Below, one piece after another: positions 43,671-51,625 of a DNA stretch of 64,000 nucleotides (positions are counted from its first letter, which is position 1; each line of letters starts with the position of its first letter). The position numbers were made by a program, and so were the translations under genes. Below the pieces are notes generated by a model that did not search any database, was not told where the DNA came from, and worked only from the letters and a program-made list of their open reading frames with translations. The DNA is from PALSA-1003 sp963741315 (GTDB lineage: Bacteria; Pseudomonadota; Gammaproteobacteria; Burkholderiales; Casimicrobiaceae): positions 650,221 to 714,220 of the forward strand of contig CAVUHK010000005.1 of NCBI GenBank assembly GCA_963741315.1. Direction: 5' to 3'.

Positions 43671-44536
43671 GCCGGTTGGGGATGTTCCTTGACGCGCGAG
43701 ACAAGCTGCGTCGGATTGACGAAGCGCAACGCGATCAGCAACCAGGTCAGCGTCACCATCATGTAGACCATCGCCATCGCGTCGACCGACTGCGGTGCGC
43801 GCACGCCCGCGGCAAACACCGCGTAGTACAGCGCCACGACCAGCGTCTGCGAGTCGGGACCTGCGGTCAGGAAGGTCAGTTCGAAGAGCGCGATCGTGCG
43901 CACCAGCACCAGCAGCGACGCCGCCAGGATGCCCGGTCCCAGCAGCGGGACGAGCACGTGCCAGAACATGCGACCGGTACTGGCGCCGAAAACACGCGCC
44001 GCCGACTCGAGATTGGGGTCGATCTGCTCGATGAACGGCGTCATGACCAGGATCACGAAGGGCGCCGCCGGGATCAGGTTGGCCAGGATCACACCCCAGA
44101 TCGTCCCCGCAAGCTGCACCTTGTAGAGCACTGTTGCCAGCGGAATGCCGTAAGTAATCGGTGGCACCATCAACGGCAGCAGGAAGAGCAGCATCAGGAA
44201 GCGCTTGCCGACAAAATCGCGCCGGGCCAGCGTATACGCGGCAGGCACACCGATGATCAACGCCAGCGCCACCACCGCGAACACGACCTCGACGGTCACC
44301 ACCAGTACTGACCCGAGCTGGAACTCCTTCCACGCTTCCACGTACCACTGCGTCGTCCAGCCGTCGGGGAGCCAGGTTCCAAGCCAGCGCTTGGCGAAAG
44401 AACTGGTGACCACCGCCGCGATCATCAGGCCGATGTTGACGACGAACAGCGTCATCAGGCCGAGCAAAAGTCCGCGCCATACCCGGTCGAACAGGGGGTT
44501 CGGGTCAGTCGGCCGCTTGGCAATGTCGGTCGACAC
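43667..44536 (-). CDS. ABC transporter permease (PotC type)
   Basis: Inner-membrane permease (289 aa) of a spermidine/putrescine-iron-type (CUT1-like) importer, with six hydrophobic segments. The EAA loop is ESAARVFGASTGRMFWHVLVPLLGPGIL-like (about 178-205), where the ATPase docks. It ends 4 bases inside the start of the reductase gene, and the partner permease lies 2 bases upstream. Placed with uronate genes, so it probably imports a hexuronate or oligouronide rather than a polyamine. Confidence 0.9.
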   Translation of the reverse strand: MSTDIAKRPTDPNPLFDRVWRGLLLGLMTLFVVNIGLMIAAVVTSSFAKRWLGTWLPDGWTTQWYVEAWKEFQLGSVLVVTVEVVFAVVALALIIGVPAAYTLARRDFVGKRFLMLLFLLPLMVPPITYGIPLATVLYKVQLAGTIWGVILANLIPAAPFVILVMTPFIEQIDPNLESAARVFGASTGRMFWHVLVPLLGPGILAASLLVLVRTIALFELTFLTAGPDSQTLVVALYYAVFAAGVRAPQSVDAMAMVYMMVTLTWLLIALRFVNPTQLVSRVKEHPQPA

Positions 44537-44538
44537 GT

Positions 44539-45414
44539 TCAGCCCTTTCCGCCGCTGACCGGGCCGCGATAAAAGACGTTGCGCAGGCTCAGCACCGCCG
44601 CGACGATGATCAATTGCACGAATCCCATGATCATCGCGATCGCCGACGCCAGCGAATAGTCGTATTGCTCGAAGGCCGCTTCATACGCCGCGATGGATAT
44701 CACGCGCGTGGGACCGGCCGGCGAGCCGAGCAGGACCGCGGACGGAAACACCGAATACGCCTGCACGAACGCGAGACAAAAGCACATCGCCAGGCCGGGC
44801 GCGAGCAGCGGCAGGTAGATGTGCCGGAATTGCGCCTTCGGACCGGCGCCCAGCGTCGACGCCGCGCGCGCGAGCACCGGGTCGATGCCGGTGATGTAGG
44901 ACAGTATCAGCAGGAACGCGAACGGGAAGCCCGAGATCACCAGCGAGATCAGCACGCCCCAGTAGTTGTGCGTGAGGCGGATCGGCCCGTCGTAGAGATG
45001 CAGCAACTGCAGGAACTGCGACAGCCAGCCCTTGGGGCCGAAATAGGTCAGCATGCCTTCCGCGATCAGCACGGTGCCCAGCGTGATGGGCACCACCAGG
45101 ATGGTCGTCACCCAGCGCTGGTAGCGCGACTTCACGCGCATCTTGTACGCGATCGGCAACGCAAACCCGATGTTGATCAGTGTCGCGGGAAGCGCGAGCT
45201 TGAGTGTGGTCCAGATCGTCGGCCACTGATTGTCGGTCGTGAAGAAGAACTTGTAGTTGTTGAGCCAGCCGCCCTCCTTGGGATCGAAGGAAAGGGCCAG
45301 CCCGTACAGGAACGGGTAGACGAACAGCAGCAGCATGAACGCGGTCGCCGGCAGCACGAGCAACAGCGAGCGGTCGAAGGCCGGGCGCGCCAGGGGGGCG
45401 CTGGACGTGGACAT
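44539..45414 (-). CDS. ABC transporter permease (PotB type)
   Basis: First permease subunit (291 aa) of the same importer. TM1 is LLLVLPATAFMLLLFVYPFL. The long first periplasmic loop and the EAA loop ARAASTLGAGPKAQFRHIYL are typical of PotB/CysT-like permeases. It starts 6 bases after the ATPase gene ends and runs into PotC with two bases between. Six to seven hydrophobic segments. Confidence 0.9.
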   Translation of the reverse strand: MSTSSAPLARPAFDRSLLLVLPATAFMLLLFVYPFLYGLALSFDPKEGGWLNNYKFFFTTDNQWPTIWTTLKLALPATLINIGFALPIAYKMRVKSRYQRWVTTILVVPITLGTVLIAEGMLTYFGPKGWLSQFLQLLHLYDGPIRLTHNYWGVLISLVISGFPFAFLLILSYITGIDPVLARAASTLGAGPKAQFRHIYLPLLAPGLAMCFCLAFVQAYSVFPSAVLLGSPAGPTRVISIAAYEAAFEQYDYSLASAIAMIMGFVQLIIVAAVLSLRNVFYRGPVSGGKG

Positions 45415-45420
45415 TGCCGC

Positions 45421-46500
45421 TTACTCGCCGGGATAGACCAGCACGCGCTCGATCGGCACGTGTACGCGCACGCTGTCGCCGAGCGCCATCGCGCCGGTGG
45501 CGCGCACATGAAGGACAGTGCCCGACGCGGTGACCACATCGAGCAGCGAATCGCGGCCGTTGTATTCGATGTTCTGCACGCGCGCGGAGATAGTGTTCGC
45601 GCCTCCTGGGCCTTCGCCCACAAGGATTTCCTCGGGACGGATCGCGACCGCGGACTTGCCGCCCTTCAGAGGCTGTTTGCGCACACCAGTCAGTCTGATG
45701 TCGGGTCCCTCCAGCGCAACGCGATCGCCGTCTTCATGCTGCACGTCGAGTGCGAGCACGTTGCGATAACCCATGAAGCGCGCCACGTGCAGGTTTGCGG
45801 GTTGGCCATAGACCTCGGGTGGCGGCGCGATCTGCTGCACCACGCCGTCCTTCATCACCACGATGCGGTCGGCGAGCGACAGCGCCTCGTCCTGGTCGTG
45901 GGTGACGTAGATCGTCGCGCGGCCCAGCTCGTGATGAATGCGACGAATCTCGGCGCGCGTCTCGATGCGCAGCTTCGCATCGAGATTCGACAGCGGTTCG
46001 TCCATCAGGATCAGCGGGGGTTCGATGACGATGGCGCGGGCGATGGCGACGCGCTGCTGCTGCCCGCCGGAGAGCTGGCCCGGCAGCTTGTGCTCCTGGC
46101 CAGTTAGCTGCACGAGCTTGACCGCTTTCTGCACGCGCGGCGCGATGTCCGAAGCCGACATTCCGCGCATGCGCAGGCCGAAGTCGATGTTCTTCGCCAC
46201 GGTCATGTGCGGGAAGAGCGCATAGTTCTGGAACACCATGCCGAAGCCGCGCTTCTCCGGCGGCAAGGTGTCGATGCGCGTGTCGTCGAGCCAGATGCTG
46301 CCGCCCGAGAGTTGCATCAACCCGGCAATGCAGTTGAGCGCAGTCGATTTGCCGCAGCCCGAGGGTCCGAGCAAGCAGATGAATTCGCCGCGCTTGACCG
46401 TGATCGAGAGCTCGTCGAGCGCGTTGAAGGCCTTGCCTCCGGCACCGGCGAAGCGGCGCGTGACGTGGTCGAGCTTGAGTTCGCTGAAATCGTGTTTCAT
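45421..46500 (-). CDS. ABC transporter ATP-binding protein (PotA/UgpC type)
   Basis: ATPase of the importer (359 aa). Walker A is LGPSGCGKSTALNC, the signature LSGGQQQRVAIARA, Walker B LILMDEPLSNLDAKLR, the switch VTHDQDEALSL. A C-terminal TOBE domain (about 245-359) ends VRVHVPIERVLVYPGE. The gene lies downstream of the REP-like repeats that separate it from the binding-protein gene. Confidence 0.95.
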   Translation of the reverse strand: MKHDFSELKLDHVTRRFAGAGGKAFNALDELSITVKRGEFICLLGPSGCGKSTALNCIAGLMQLSGGSIWLDDTRIDTLPPEKRGFGMVFQNYALFPHMTVAKNIDFGLRMRGMSASDIAPRVQKAVKLVQLTGQEHKLPGQLSGGQQQRVAIARAIVIEPPLILMDEPLSNLDAKLRIETRAEIRRIHHELGRATIYVTHDQDEALSLADRIVVMKDGVVQQIAPPPEVYGQPANLHVARFMGYRNVLALDVQHEDGDRVALEGPDIRLTGVRKQPLKGGKSAVAIRPEEILVGEGPGGANTISARVQNIEYNGRDSLLDVVTASGTVLHVRATGAMALGDSVRVHVPIERVLVYPGE

Positions 46501-46522
46501 TGTGATGCGCCCGATCTCCGGC

Positions 46523-46632
46523 CGTCGTTCCCGCGCAAGCGGGAATCCAGCGTCTTTGGTGCAACCGCCACTGGATCCCTCGGTTTCGCGAGATTACTAC
46601 GTCACTGGATCCCCGCTTTCGCGGGGATGACG
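46523..46632. repeat. cluster of three REP-like palindromes
   Basis: Three related elements of about 28 bases in the 184-bp gap between the ATPase and the binding-protein gene. Copy A (46523-46550, minus orientation) has stem TTCCCGC/GCGGGAA with loop GCAA. Copy C (46605-46632, plus) has ATCCCCGC/GCGGGGAT with loop TTTC. Copy B (46571-46601, plus) is degenerate. Each begins CTGGAT and A and C end near GACG in their own orientation. The inverted A-B-C arrangement resembles BIME clusters. Such elements can stabilise the 3' end of the upstream (binding protein) mRNA, giving it higher expression than the permeases. Confidence 0.7.
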
Positions 46633-46684
46633 CAACTGTGTCCGATCGCCGCGACGCTACACGTCTTGCTCTCGGACAGTTGCG

Positions 46685-47902
46685 TCACTTGGTCTTCGCG
46701 GCACCTACCTGCTGGTCCCAGATCTTGAACGCCTCGACTTGCGCAGAGGGCGGCAGCGACTGCGTATGCGGGAACTCGGCGAGCCACTTCTCGTATTCCG
46801 GGCGGCCGTATTCGTTGATGACGTCCTGGCTTGCCTTCGGCGCGACGCCCAGTGGCACGCCCTGGACCGCGGGGCCGGGGTAGAAGTATCCCTTGTCCCA
46901 GGAATATGCCTGCGCTTCCGCGGTCAGCAGGAACGCCATGAGATCAAGAACAACAGCGACCTTTTCCGGAGGAACACCTTTGGGAATGGTCATGAAGTGC
47001 GCATCGTTGACCCAGGTCATTCCCTTGAACGGCTGCACCTTGTAGTTTTTCGGCACGATGCCGAGGGCGCGCGGATTGATATCCCAGCCGGTCATCGTAA
47101 TCGTCATGTCGCGCGAACCTTCGCCGAGCTCCTTCATGACCGCGCCGGTCCCCGTCGGATAGTATTCGATGCAGGTGTTGAGTTCCTTCAGGTACGCCCA
47201 GGTCTTGTCCCAGCCTTTCACCGGATCCTTGGGATCCTTGTCGCCCAGGATGAACGGCAGGCCCATGATGAACGTGCGGCCTGGCCCCGAGTTGGCAGGA
47301 CGCGCATAGATGAGCTTGTTCGGATTGGCCTTGCACCATGCCAGCAACTCCGCCGGGGTCGTCGGCACCTGCTTGACCTTGTCCGGGTTGTATTCGATCA
47401 ACGGTCCGGCCGGCATGAAGTTCACTGCGACACCGTAGCCTTCGGCGAGCTCCTGCATCTTGGCGGCGGCGGGAATGTAATTCTTGGTCAGGTTCGGGAA
47501 CTTGGCCGCGCGGTCGGGCAGCAGTTTCATCAACACACCCTGCTGCACCCCGGCCGCCAGGAAGTCGGTACCGGTGAGCACCAGGTCGATGTCGCTGCGT
47601 CCTGCGCCCTGCATGGCTTTGAGCTTGCCGGGAAGTTCCGGCGCCGGTGCCTTGGTGAAGTTGACCTTGGAGATCAGTTCGGGATGCGCCTTCGCGTAGA
47701 GCTCGATCGCCTCCTGCGTCAGCGCCAAATTGCCGGCGACATCAACGATATTGAGCGTCACCGGGCCCCCTTTGGGTGCCTGCGCCTCGACGGCCAGCGG
47801 CAAGCCGGCGAGCGTGCCGACGGCGGCGGCGAATAACGCGGCGATGGAGCCGCGCAGCAGCGCGCGGCGTGAATCCTGAATACCAGACTGAAACAGTTTC
47901 AT
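46685..47902 (-). CDS. extracellular solute-binding protein (PotD-like) of the uronate importer
   Basis: Periplasmic binding protein (405 aa). The N-terminus DSRRALLRGSIAALFAAAVG is a twin-arginine-like signal with a cleavage-type VEAQA end. The mature part has VTLNIVDVAGNLALTQEAIE, YNPDKVKQVPTTPAELLAWC and KYFNDPIL-free, ABC cluster 10-like features. MKLFQSGIQDSRRALL is taken as the start; a 16-codon extension is unlikely. First transport gene after the regulator (31 bases). Ligand probably a hexuronate or derivative, judged only by context. Confidence 0.87.
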   Translation of the reverse strand: MKLFQSGIQDSRRALLRGSIAALFAAAVGTLAGLPLAVEAQAPKGGPVTLNIVDVAGNLALTQEAIELYAKAHPELISKVNFTKAPAPELPGKLKAMQGAGRSDIDLVLTGTDFLAAGVQQGVLMKLLPDRAAKFPNLTKNYIPAAAKMQELAEGYGVAVNFMPAGPLIEYNPDKVKQVPTTPAELLAWCKANPNKLIYARPANSGPGRTFIMGLPFILGDKDPKDPVKGWDKTWAYLKELNTCIEYYPTGTGAVMKELGEGSRDMTITMTGWDINPRALGIVPKNYKVQPFKGMTWVNDAHFMTIPKGVPPEKVAVVLDLMAFLLTAEAQAYSWDKGYFYPGPAVQGVPLGVAPKASQDVINEYGRPEYEKWLAEFPHTQSLPPSAQVEAFKIWDQQVGAAKTK

Positions 47903-47933
47903 GGTGCGCCTCCTTATGAATGGAAATTGAAAC

Positions 47934-48692
47934 TCACTCGACACGAGCACTCTTTCTTCCGCGAGTGGCCCGCGGCAATGCGACTTTCTGTTCGACCAGC
48001 GTGCCGTTCAGGCCACGCTGGAACTCCTTGATGACTCGCGAAAGGTGCCGATGCATCGCACCGCGCGCGCCGGCGGGATCGTGCGCCGCGACCGCTCGCA
48101 CGATGGCGGCGTGGTCGCGAATGGTCTGCGTGGCGAGGTCGCTGGTATGGAAGTGCTGCTGCATGCGGCCCCACAATTCCGCGCGCTGGTTCCAAAGCCC
48201 TTCCACTACCAGCTCCAGCGAGCCATTGCCGGTCGCCTTGGCCAGCGCGAGATGGAACTCCCGGTCGCTGTCCTCGCGGACGGTGAAGTCGTCGATGTGC
48301 GTGGTCATGCGCTGGACGCTGCTCTTCAGGGATTCGATGTCGGTCGCGCTCGCTTCGATCGCCGCCAGCGCAGCGATCTCGCCTTCGACGAGCTTGCGCG
48401 CATTGAGCAACTCGAACGGGCCCGGACCCGCGTCTCCCGCGCTGCCACCGGCGCTCGCCTGCTTGTGCAGGACGAAGATGCCAGTACCGACCCGGACTTC
48501 CACCAATCCGCCGATTTCAAGCGAAATGATGGCTTCGCGCACGGAGGCCCGGCTCACGCCCAGCTTCACCGCCAGCTCGCGCTCGGCAGGCAGCCGCGAT
48601 CCCGGCGGGAATTCGCCAGCGGCAATCAATCCCGCGATCTGATCGGCGATCTGGCGATACAGACGCCGCGGCTCGACCTGCTGCAGTGGCAC
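47934..48692 (-). CDS. FadR-subfamily GntR transcriptional regulator (FCD domain)
   Basis: Ligand-responsive repressor (252 aa). The winged helix-turn-helix is SRLPAERELAVKLGVSRASV followed by REAIISLEIGGLVEVRVGTG. The FCD effector domain has metal-binding residues in DSDREFHLALAKATGN and HDPAGARGAMHRHLSRV. I start at GTG 48692 because GGAGGAG lies 8 bases upstream and homology begins at PLQQVEPRRLYRQIADQ. An ATG at 48806 would add 38 unconserved residues. It sits between manD and the uptake/catabolic genes, and a perfect GntR-type operator lies in the divergent region, so it likely represses both arms until a uronate metabolite binds. Confidence 0.92.
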   Translation of the reverse strand: MPLQQVEPRRLYRQIADQIAGLIAAGEFPPGSRLPAERELAVKLGVSRASVREAIISLEIGGLVEVRVGTGIFVLHKQASAGGSAGDAGPGPFELLNARKLVEGEIAALAAIEASATDIESLKSSVQRMTTHIDDFTVREDSDREFHLALAKATGNGSLELVVEGLWNQRAELWGRMQQHFHTSDLATQTIRDHAAIVRAVAAHDPAGARGAMHRHLSRVIKEFQRGLNGTLVEQKVALPRATRGRKSARVE

Positions 48693-48808
48693 GCTTTCGA
48701 CTCCTCCGGAACAGCAAACTTGCGCAAAACATTCGGCGCTACAATGGCGCGCACCGTGCGATTTCTGCGCCGCTGTGGCGCGGCTCGACGGCATCTTAGC
48801 CCGCATGT

Positions 48809-48843
48809 TATGCTGTGGTCAAGTGGTCGGACCACCGAACCAC
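48809..48843 (+). promoter_or_regulatory. manD promoter element with nested GntR-family operator
   Basis: GTGGT-CAA-GTGGT-CGG-ACCAC-CGA-ACCAC at 48815-48843 is a double, concentric inverted repeat. Its core GTGGTCGGACCAC (48823-48835) matches the TGGTCnGACCA pattern bound by FadR-type GntR regulators. A TATGCT hexamer (48809-48814), with TCGACG 18 bases upstream, would start manD RNA at about 48820, so a bound regulator would block it. Confidence 0.7.
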
Positions 48844-48907
48844 GGCCAGTCGCGGGCCGCCCGCGATCTTTCATTCGCCCCGCGCAACCTCCGCTTACGA
48901 GCTCGCC

Positions 48908-50116
48908 ATGAAAATCACTGCCTGTCGCGTCATCGTCTGCAGCCCTGGCCGCAATTTCGTCACACTCAAGATTGAAACCGATGAGGGGGTGTACGGCATC
49001 GGCGACGCCACGCTCAACGGGCGCGAACTGGCCGTCGCATCATACCTGAGCGACCACCTGGTCCCTGCGCTCATTGGCCGGGATCCGGCACGTATCGAAG
49101 ACATCTGGCAGTACTTCTATCGCGGCGCGTACTGGCGGCGGGGGCCGGTGACCATGAGCGCGATCGCCGCGGTCGATACTGCCCTCTGGGACATCAAGGG
49201 CAAGGTCGCCAAACTGCCGATCTACCAACTCCTCGGCGGACGCAGCCGCGAGGGCGTGATGGTGTACGGGCACGCCAACGGCAAGGACATCGCCGAGACG
49301 CTCGACGAAGTCGGACGTTATATCGACCTGGGCTACAAGGCGATTCGCGCACAGTCGGGCATTCCCGGACTGGCGTCGACCTATGGCGTGTCGAAAGATC
49401 GGCTGTACTACGAACCCGCCGACGCCGCGATCGCGACCGAGAACGTGTGGTCGACCGCAAAATATCTCGATCATGCGCCGAAACTATTCGAGGCGATTCG
49501 CGCGCGCTTCGGTTTCGAGCACCACCTGCTGCACGACGTGCATCACCGACTGACGCCGATCGAAGCCGGGCGACTGGGCAAGTCGCTGGAGCCGTATCGC
49601 CTGTTCTGGATGGAAGACCCGACGCCGGCGGAGAACCAGGAGGGATTCCGGCTGATTCGCCAGCATACCGTCACGCCGATCGCCGTCGGCGAAATCTTCA
49701 ACACCATCTACGACTGCCAGACGCTGATCACCGAGCAGCTCATCGATTTCATTCGCACGACCGTCGTGCACGCCGGCGGCATCACCCACCTTCGGCGCAT
49801 CGCGACGCTGGCCGAGCTCTACCATGTGCGGACCGGCTCGCATGGTGCCACCGACCTCTCGCCGGTCTGCATGGGCGCGGCGCTCAACTTCGACACGTGG
49901 GTGCACAATTTCGGCATCCAGGAATACATGCGCCATACGCCGGAGACCGACGCGGTGTTTCCGCATGCGTATTTCTTCAAGGAGGGGTACCTGCACGCCG
50001 GTGAAGCGCCTGGCCATGGCGTCGACATTGACGAGAAGCTCGCCGCCCGCTACCCGTACAAACCGAGCGTGCTTCCGGTCAACCGCCTCGAGGACGGCTC
50101 GATGTGGAACTGGTGA
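48908..50116 (+). CDS. manD: D-mannonate dehydratase (enolase superfamily)
   Basis: Dehydrates D-mannonate to 2-keto-3-deoxygluconate (402 aa). The residues that define true ManD enzymes are all in place: R147, Y159 (catalytic base loop), D210 and H212 in LLHDVHHRL, E236 in FWMEDPTPAEN and E262 in IAVGEIFN. The C-terminus ends NRLEDGSMWNW, typical of the RspA/ManD group. Start at MKITACRVIVCSPGRNFVTL. Divergent from the regulator and expressed with uxaC and the uxuB-like reductase, it replaces UxuA in glucuronate breakdown. No KDG kinase or aldolase is in the window. Confidence 0.95.
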   Translation: MKITACRVIVCSPGRNFVTLKIETDEGVYGIGDATLNGRELAVASYLSDHLVPALIGRDPARIEDIWQYFYRGAYWRRGPVTMSAIAAVDTALWDIKGKVAKLPIYQLLGGRSREGVMVYGHANGKDIAETLDEVGRYIDLGYKAIRAQSGIPGLASTYGVSKDRLYYEPADAAIATENVWSTAKYLDHAPKLFEAIRARFGFEHHLLHDVHHRLTPIEAGRLGKSLEPYRLFWMEDPTPAENQEGFRLIRQHTVTPIAVGEIFNTIYDCQTLITEQLIDFIRTTVVHAGGITHLRRIATLAELYHVRTGSHGATDLSPVCMGAALNFDTWVHNFGIQEYMRHTPETDAVFPHAYFFKEGYLHAGEAPGHGVDIDEKLAARYPYKPSVLPVNRLEDGSMWNW

Positions 50117-50263
50117 GCGTGATGTACCGCGCGACGCCAGTGGCGAGGTGGGAATTGCGCGCTGCCGTGTAAGAAGTTGTTGGCGATGCGCGACTAGCGT
50201 TGGAGATCCGCGGCATCTGGCATTTTCAAGCCGCGGCTGTCACAACGAACCGGAGACATATCC

Positions 50264-51049
50264 GTGAAGAACCCGCGAACTGCGATCCTCTTCAGGCTTG
50301 CATTGGCGTCGACCTTCGCGCTCCCGGGCGCGACTTTCGCCGCCTGCGAGGCGCAAAGCGCAGCAACGACCGCGGCGCTGGTCGAACTCTACACATCCGA
50401 AGGCTGTTCGAGCTGTCCGCCTGCCGACCAGCGCCTGAGCCATCTCGACGCGGTGCTCGGCCCCTCGGCCGCTGCCATACCGCTGGCGTTGCACGTTGGC
50501 TACTGGGACTACATCGGCTGGCACGATCCGTACGCCAAGGACGCTTTCGCCGAACGCCAGCGATGGCTGGTGAAGCTCAATCACCAACGCACCGTGTACA
50601 CGCCGCATTTCTTCGTCGCCGGCAATGAGCTCTCGCTCGATGATCAGGCGCTGGGCGCGGAAATCAAACGCGTCAACGCCCGGCCGGCGGAGGCGGAGAT
50701 TCGTGTCAAGGCCCGCGTCGACGGAAGCGATGTACTGGTGGTCAACGCCGATGCGACCACGCGCGCCCGGCCGACGCCGGTCGCGCTCTACCTGGCGATC
50801 ACCGAGAGTGGACTGTCGTCCAAGGTGACGCGTGGCGAGAACGAGGGTGCGACACTTGCCCACGACCACGTCGTGCGTGCGTGGGTGGGACCGATTCGCA
50901 TCGATGGCGGCAGCGTCCGAGTGCAGCGCGAGATCACGCTCGCGCCGCAGTGGAGCCGCGCGCAGCTCGACGTGGTCGCGTTCGTCGAGGACCAGACCAC
51001 CGGTGTCGTGCTGCAGGCCGTCAACGCGGGACGTTGCGCGGGATCCTGA
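50264..51049 (+). CDS. DUF1223 thioredoxin-like secreted protein
   Basis: Exported protein (261 aa) with signal peptide (ALASTFALPGATFAACEAQS region). The DUF1223 signature LVELYTSEGCSSCPPADQRL has a CxxC. HVGYWDYIGWHDPYAKDAF and TPHFFVAGNELS follow in the thioredoxin-like half, then a beta-rich C-terminal part. Function unknown; a redox role is suggested only by the CxxC. GTG start with GGAGAC upstream. The 147-bp gap before it shows no clear promoter. A hairpin (51037-51056) covers the stop codon. Confidence 0.88.
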   Translation: MKNPRTAILFRLALASTFALPGATFAACEAQSAATTAALVELYTSEGCSSCPPADQRLSHLDAVLGPSAAAIPLALHVGYWDYIGWHDPYAKDAFAERQRWLVKLNHQRTVYTPHFFVAGNELSLDDQALGAEIKRVNARPAEAEIRVKARVDGSDVLVVNADATTRARPTPVALYLAITESGLSSKVTRGENEGATLAHDHVVRAWVGPIRIDGGSVRVQREITLAPQWSRAQLDVVAFVEDQTTGVVLQAVNAGRCAGS

Positions 51050-51096
51050 TCCCGCGGGACAAAGGCGCGGTGGATCTGCCGTGTCGGCAGGCAGTG

Positions 51097-51579
51097 CTAC
51101 GCGGCAGCGAAGTGGCCCGACTTGCCGCCTGATTTTTCGAGCAGGCGGATCGCCTCGATGCGCATTCCTCGATCGCCCGATTTGCACATGTCGTAGATCG
51201 TCAGCAAGCCAATCGCAACCGCGGTCAACGCCTCCATCTCGACGCCAGTGCGATCGATCGTCTCGGCGGTGACCTCGATCGCGACCGCCGCCGCGTCGAA
51301 ACTGAACTCGACCGCGACTCGCGTCAGCGGCAGGGGATGCGCGAGTGGTATAAGCTCGGCGGTGCGCTTTGCCGCCTGGATCGCCGCGATCCGCGCGACT
51401 CCGAGAACGTCGCCTTTGCTTGCGGTTCCGGCACGAATCAGCTCGAGCGTAGCCGGCTCCATCGTGATCCGACCGGCAGCACGCGCGACGCGCTTGCTTG
51501 CGTCCTTGCCCGCGACATCGACCATGTGCGCCTGACCGGCCGCGTCAAAATGGGTAAAATGTGCGTCTTGCCCCGCCAT
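51097..51579 (-). CDS. moaC: cyclic pyranopterin monophosphate synthase
   Basis: MoaC (160 aa) converts 3',8-cyclo-7,8-dihydro-GTP to cyclic pyranopterin monophosphate in molybdenum cofactor synthesis. KRTAELIPLAHPLPLTRVAV, GVEMEALTAVAIGLLTIYDM followed by CKSGDRGM (active-site D and K), and LLEKSGGKSGHF are diagnostic. It is divergent from the BepA-like protease gene, a conserved betaproteobacterial arrangement. Confidence 0.97.
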   Translation of the reverse strand: MAGQDAHFTHFDAAGQAHMVDVAGKDASKRVARAAGRITMEPATLELIRAGTASKGDVLGVARIAAIQAAKRTAELIPLAHPLPLTRVAVEFSFDAAAVAIEVTAETIDRTGVEMEALTAVAIGLLTIYDMCKSGDRGMRIEAIRLLEKSGGKSGHFAAA

Positions 51580-51625
51580 GGCTTCGTTCCGGAAACTTTA
51601 CGTCGCTCGCAGGGATCATAGCACC

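Noticed and set aside
43667..46500. Annotating the ABC genes as a polyamine transporter (potABC)
   Set aside because: Subfamily similarity only; embedded in uronate catabolic genes with a shared regulator, so polyamine specificity is not supported.
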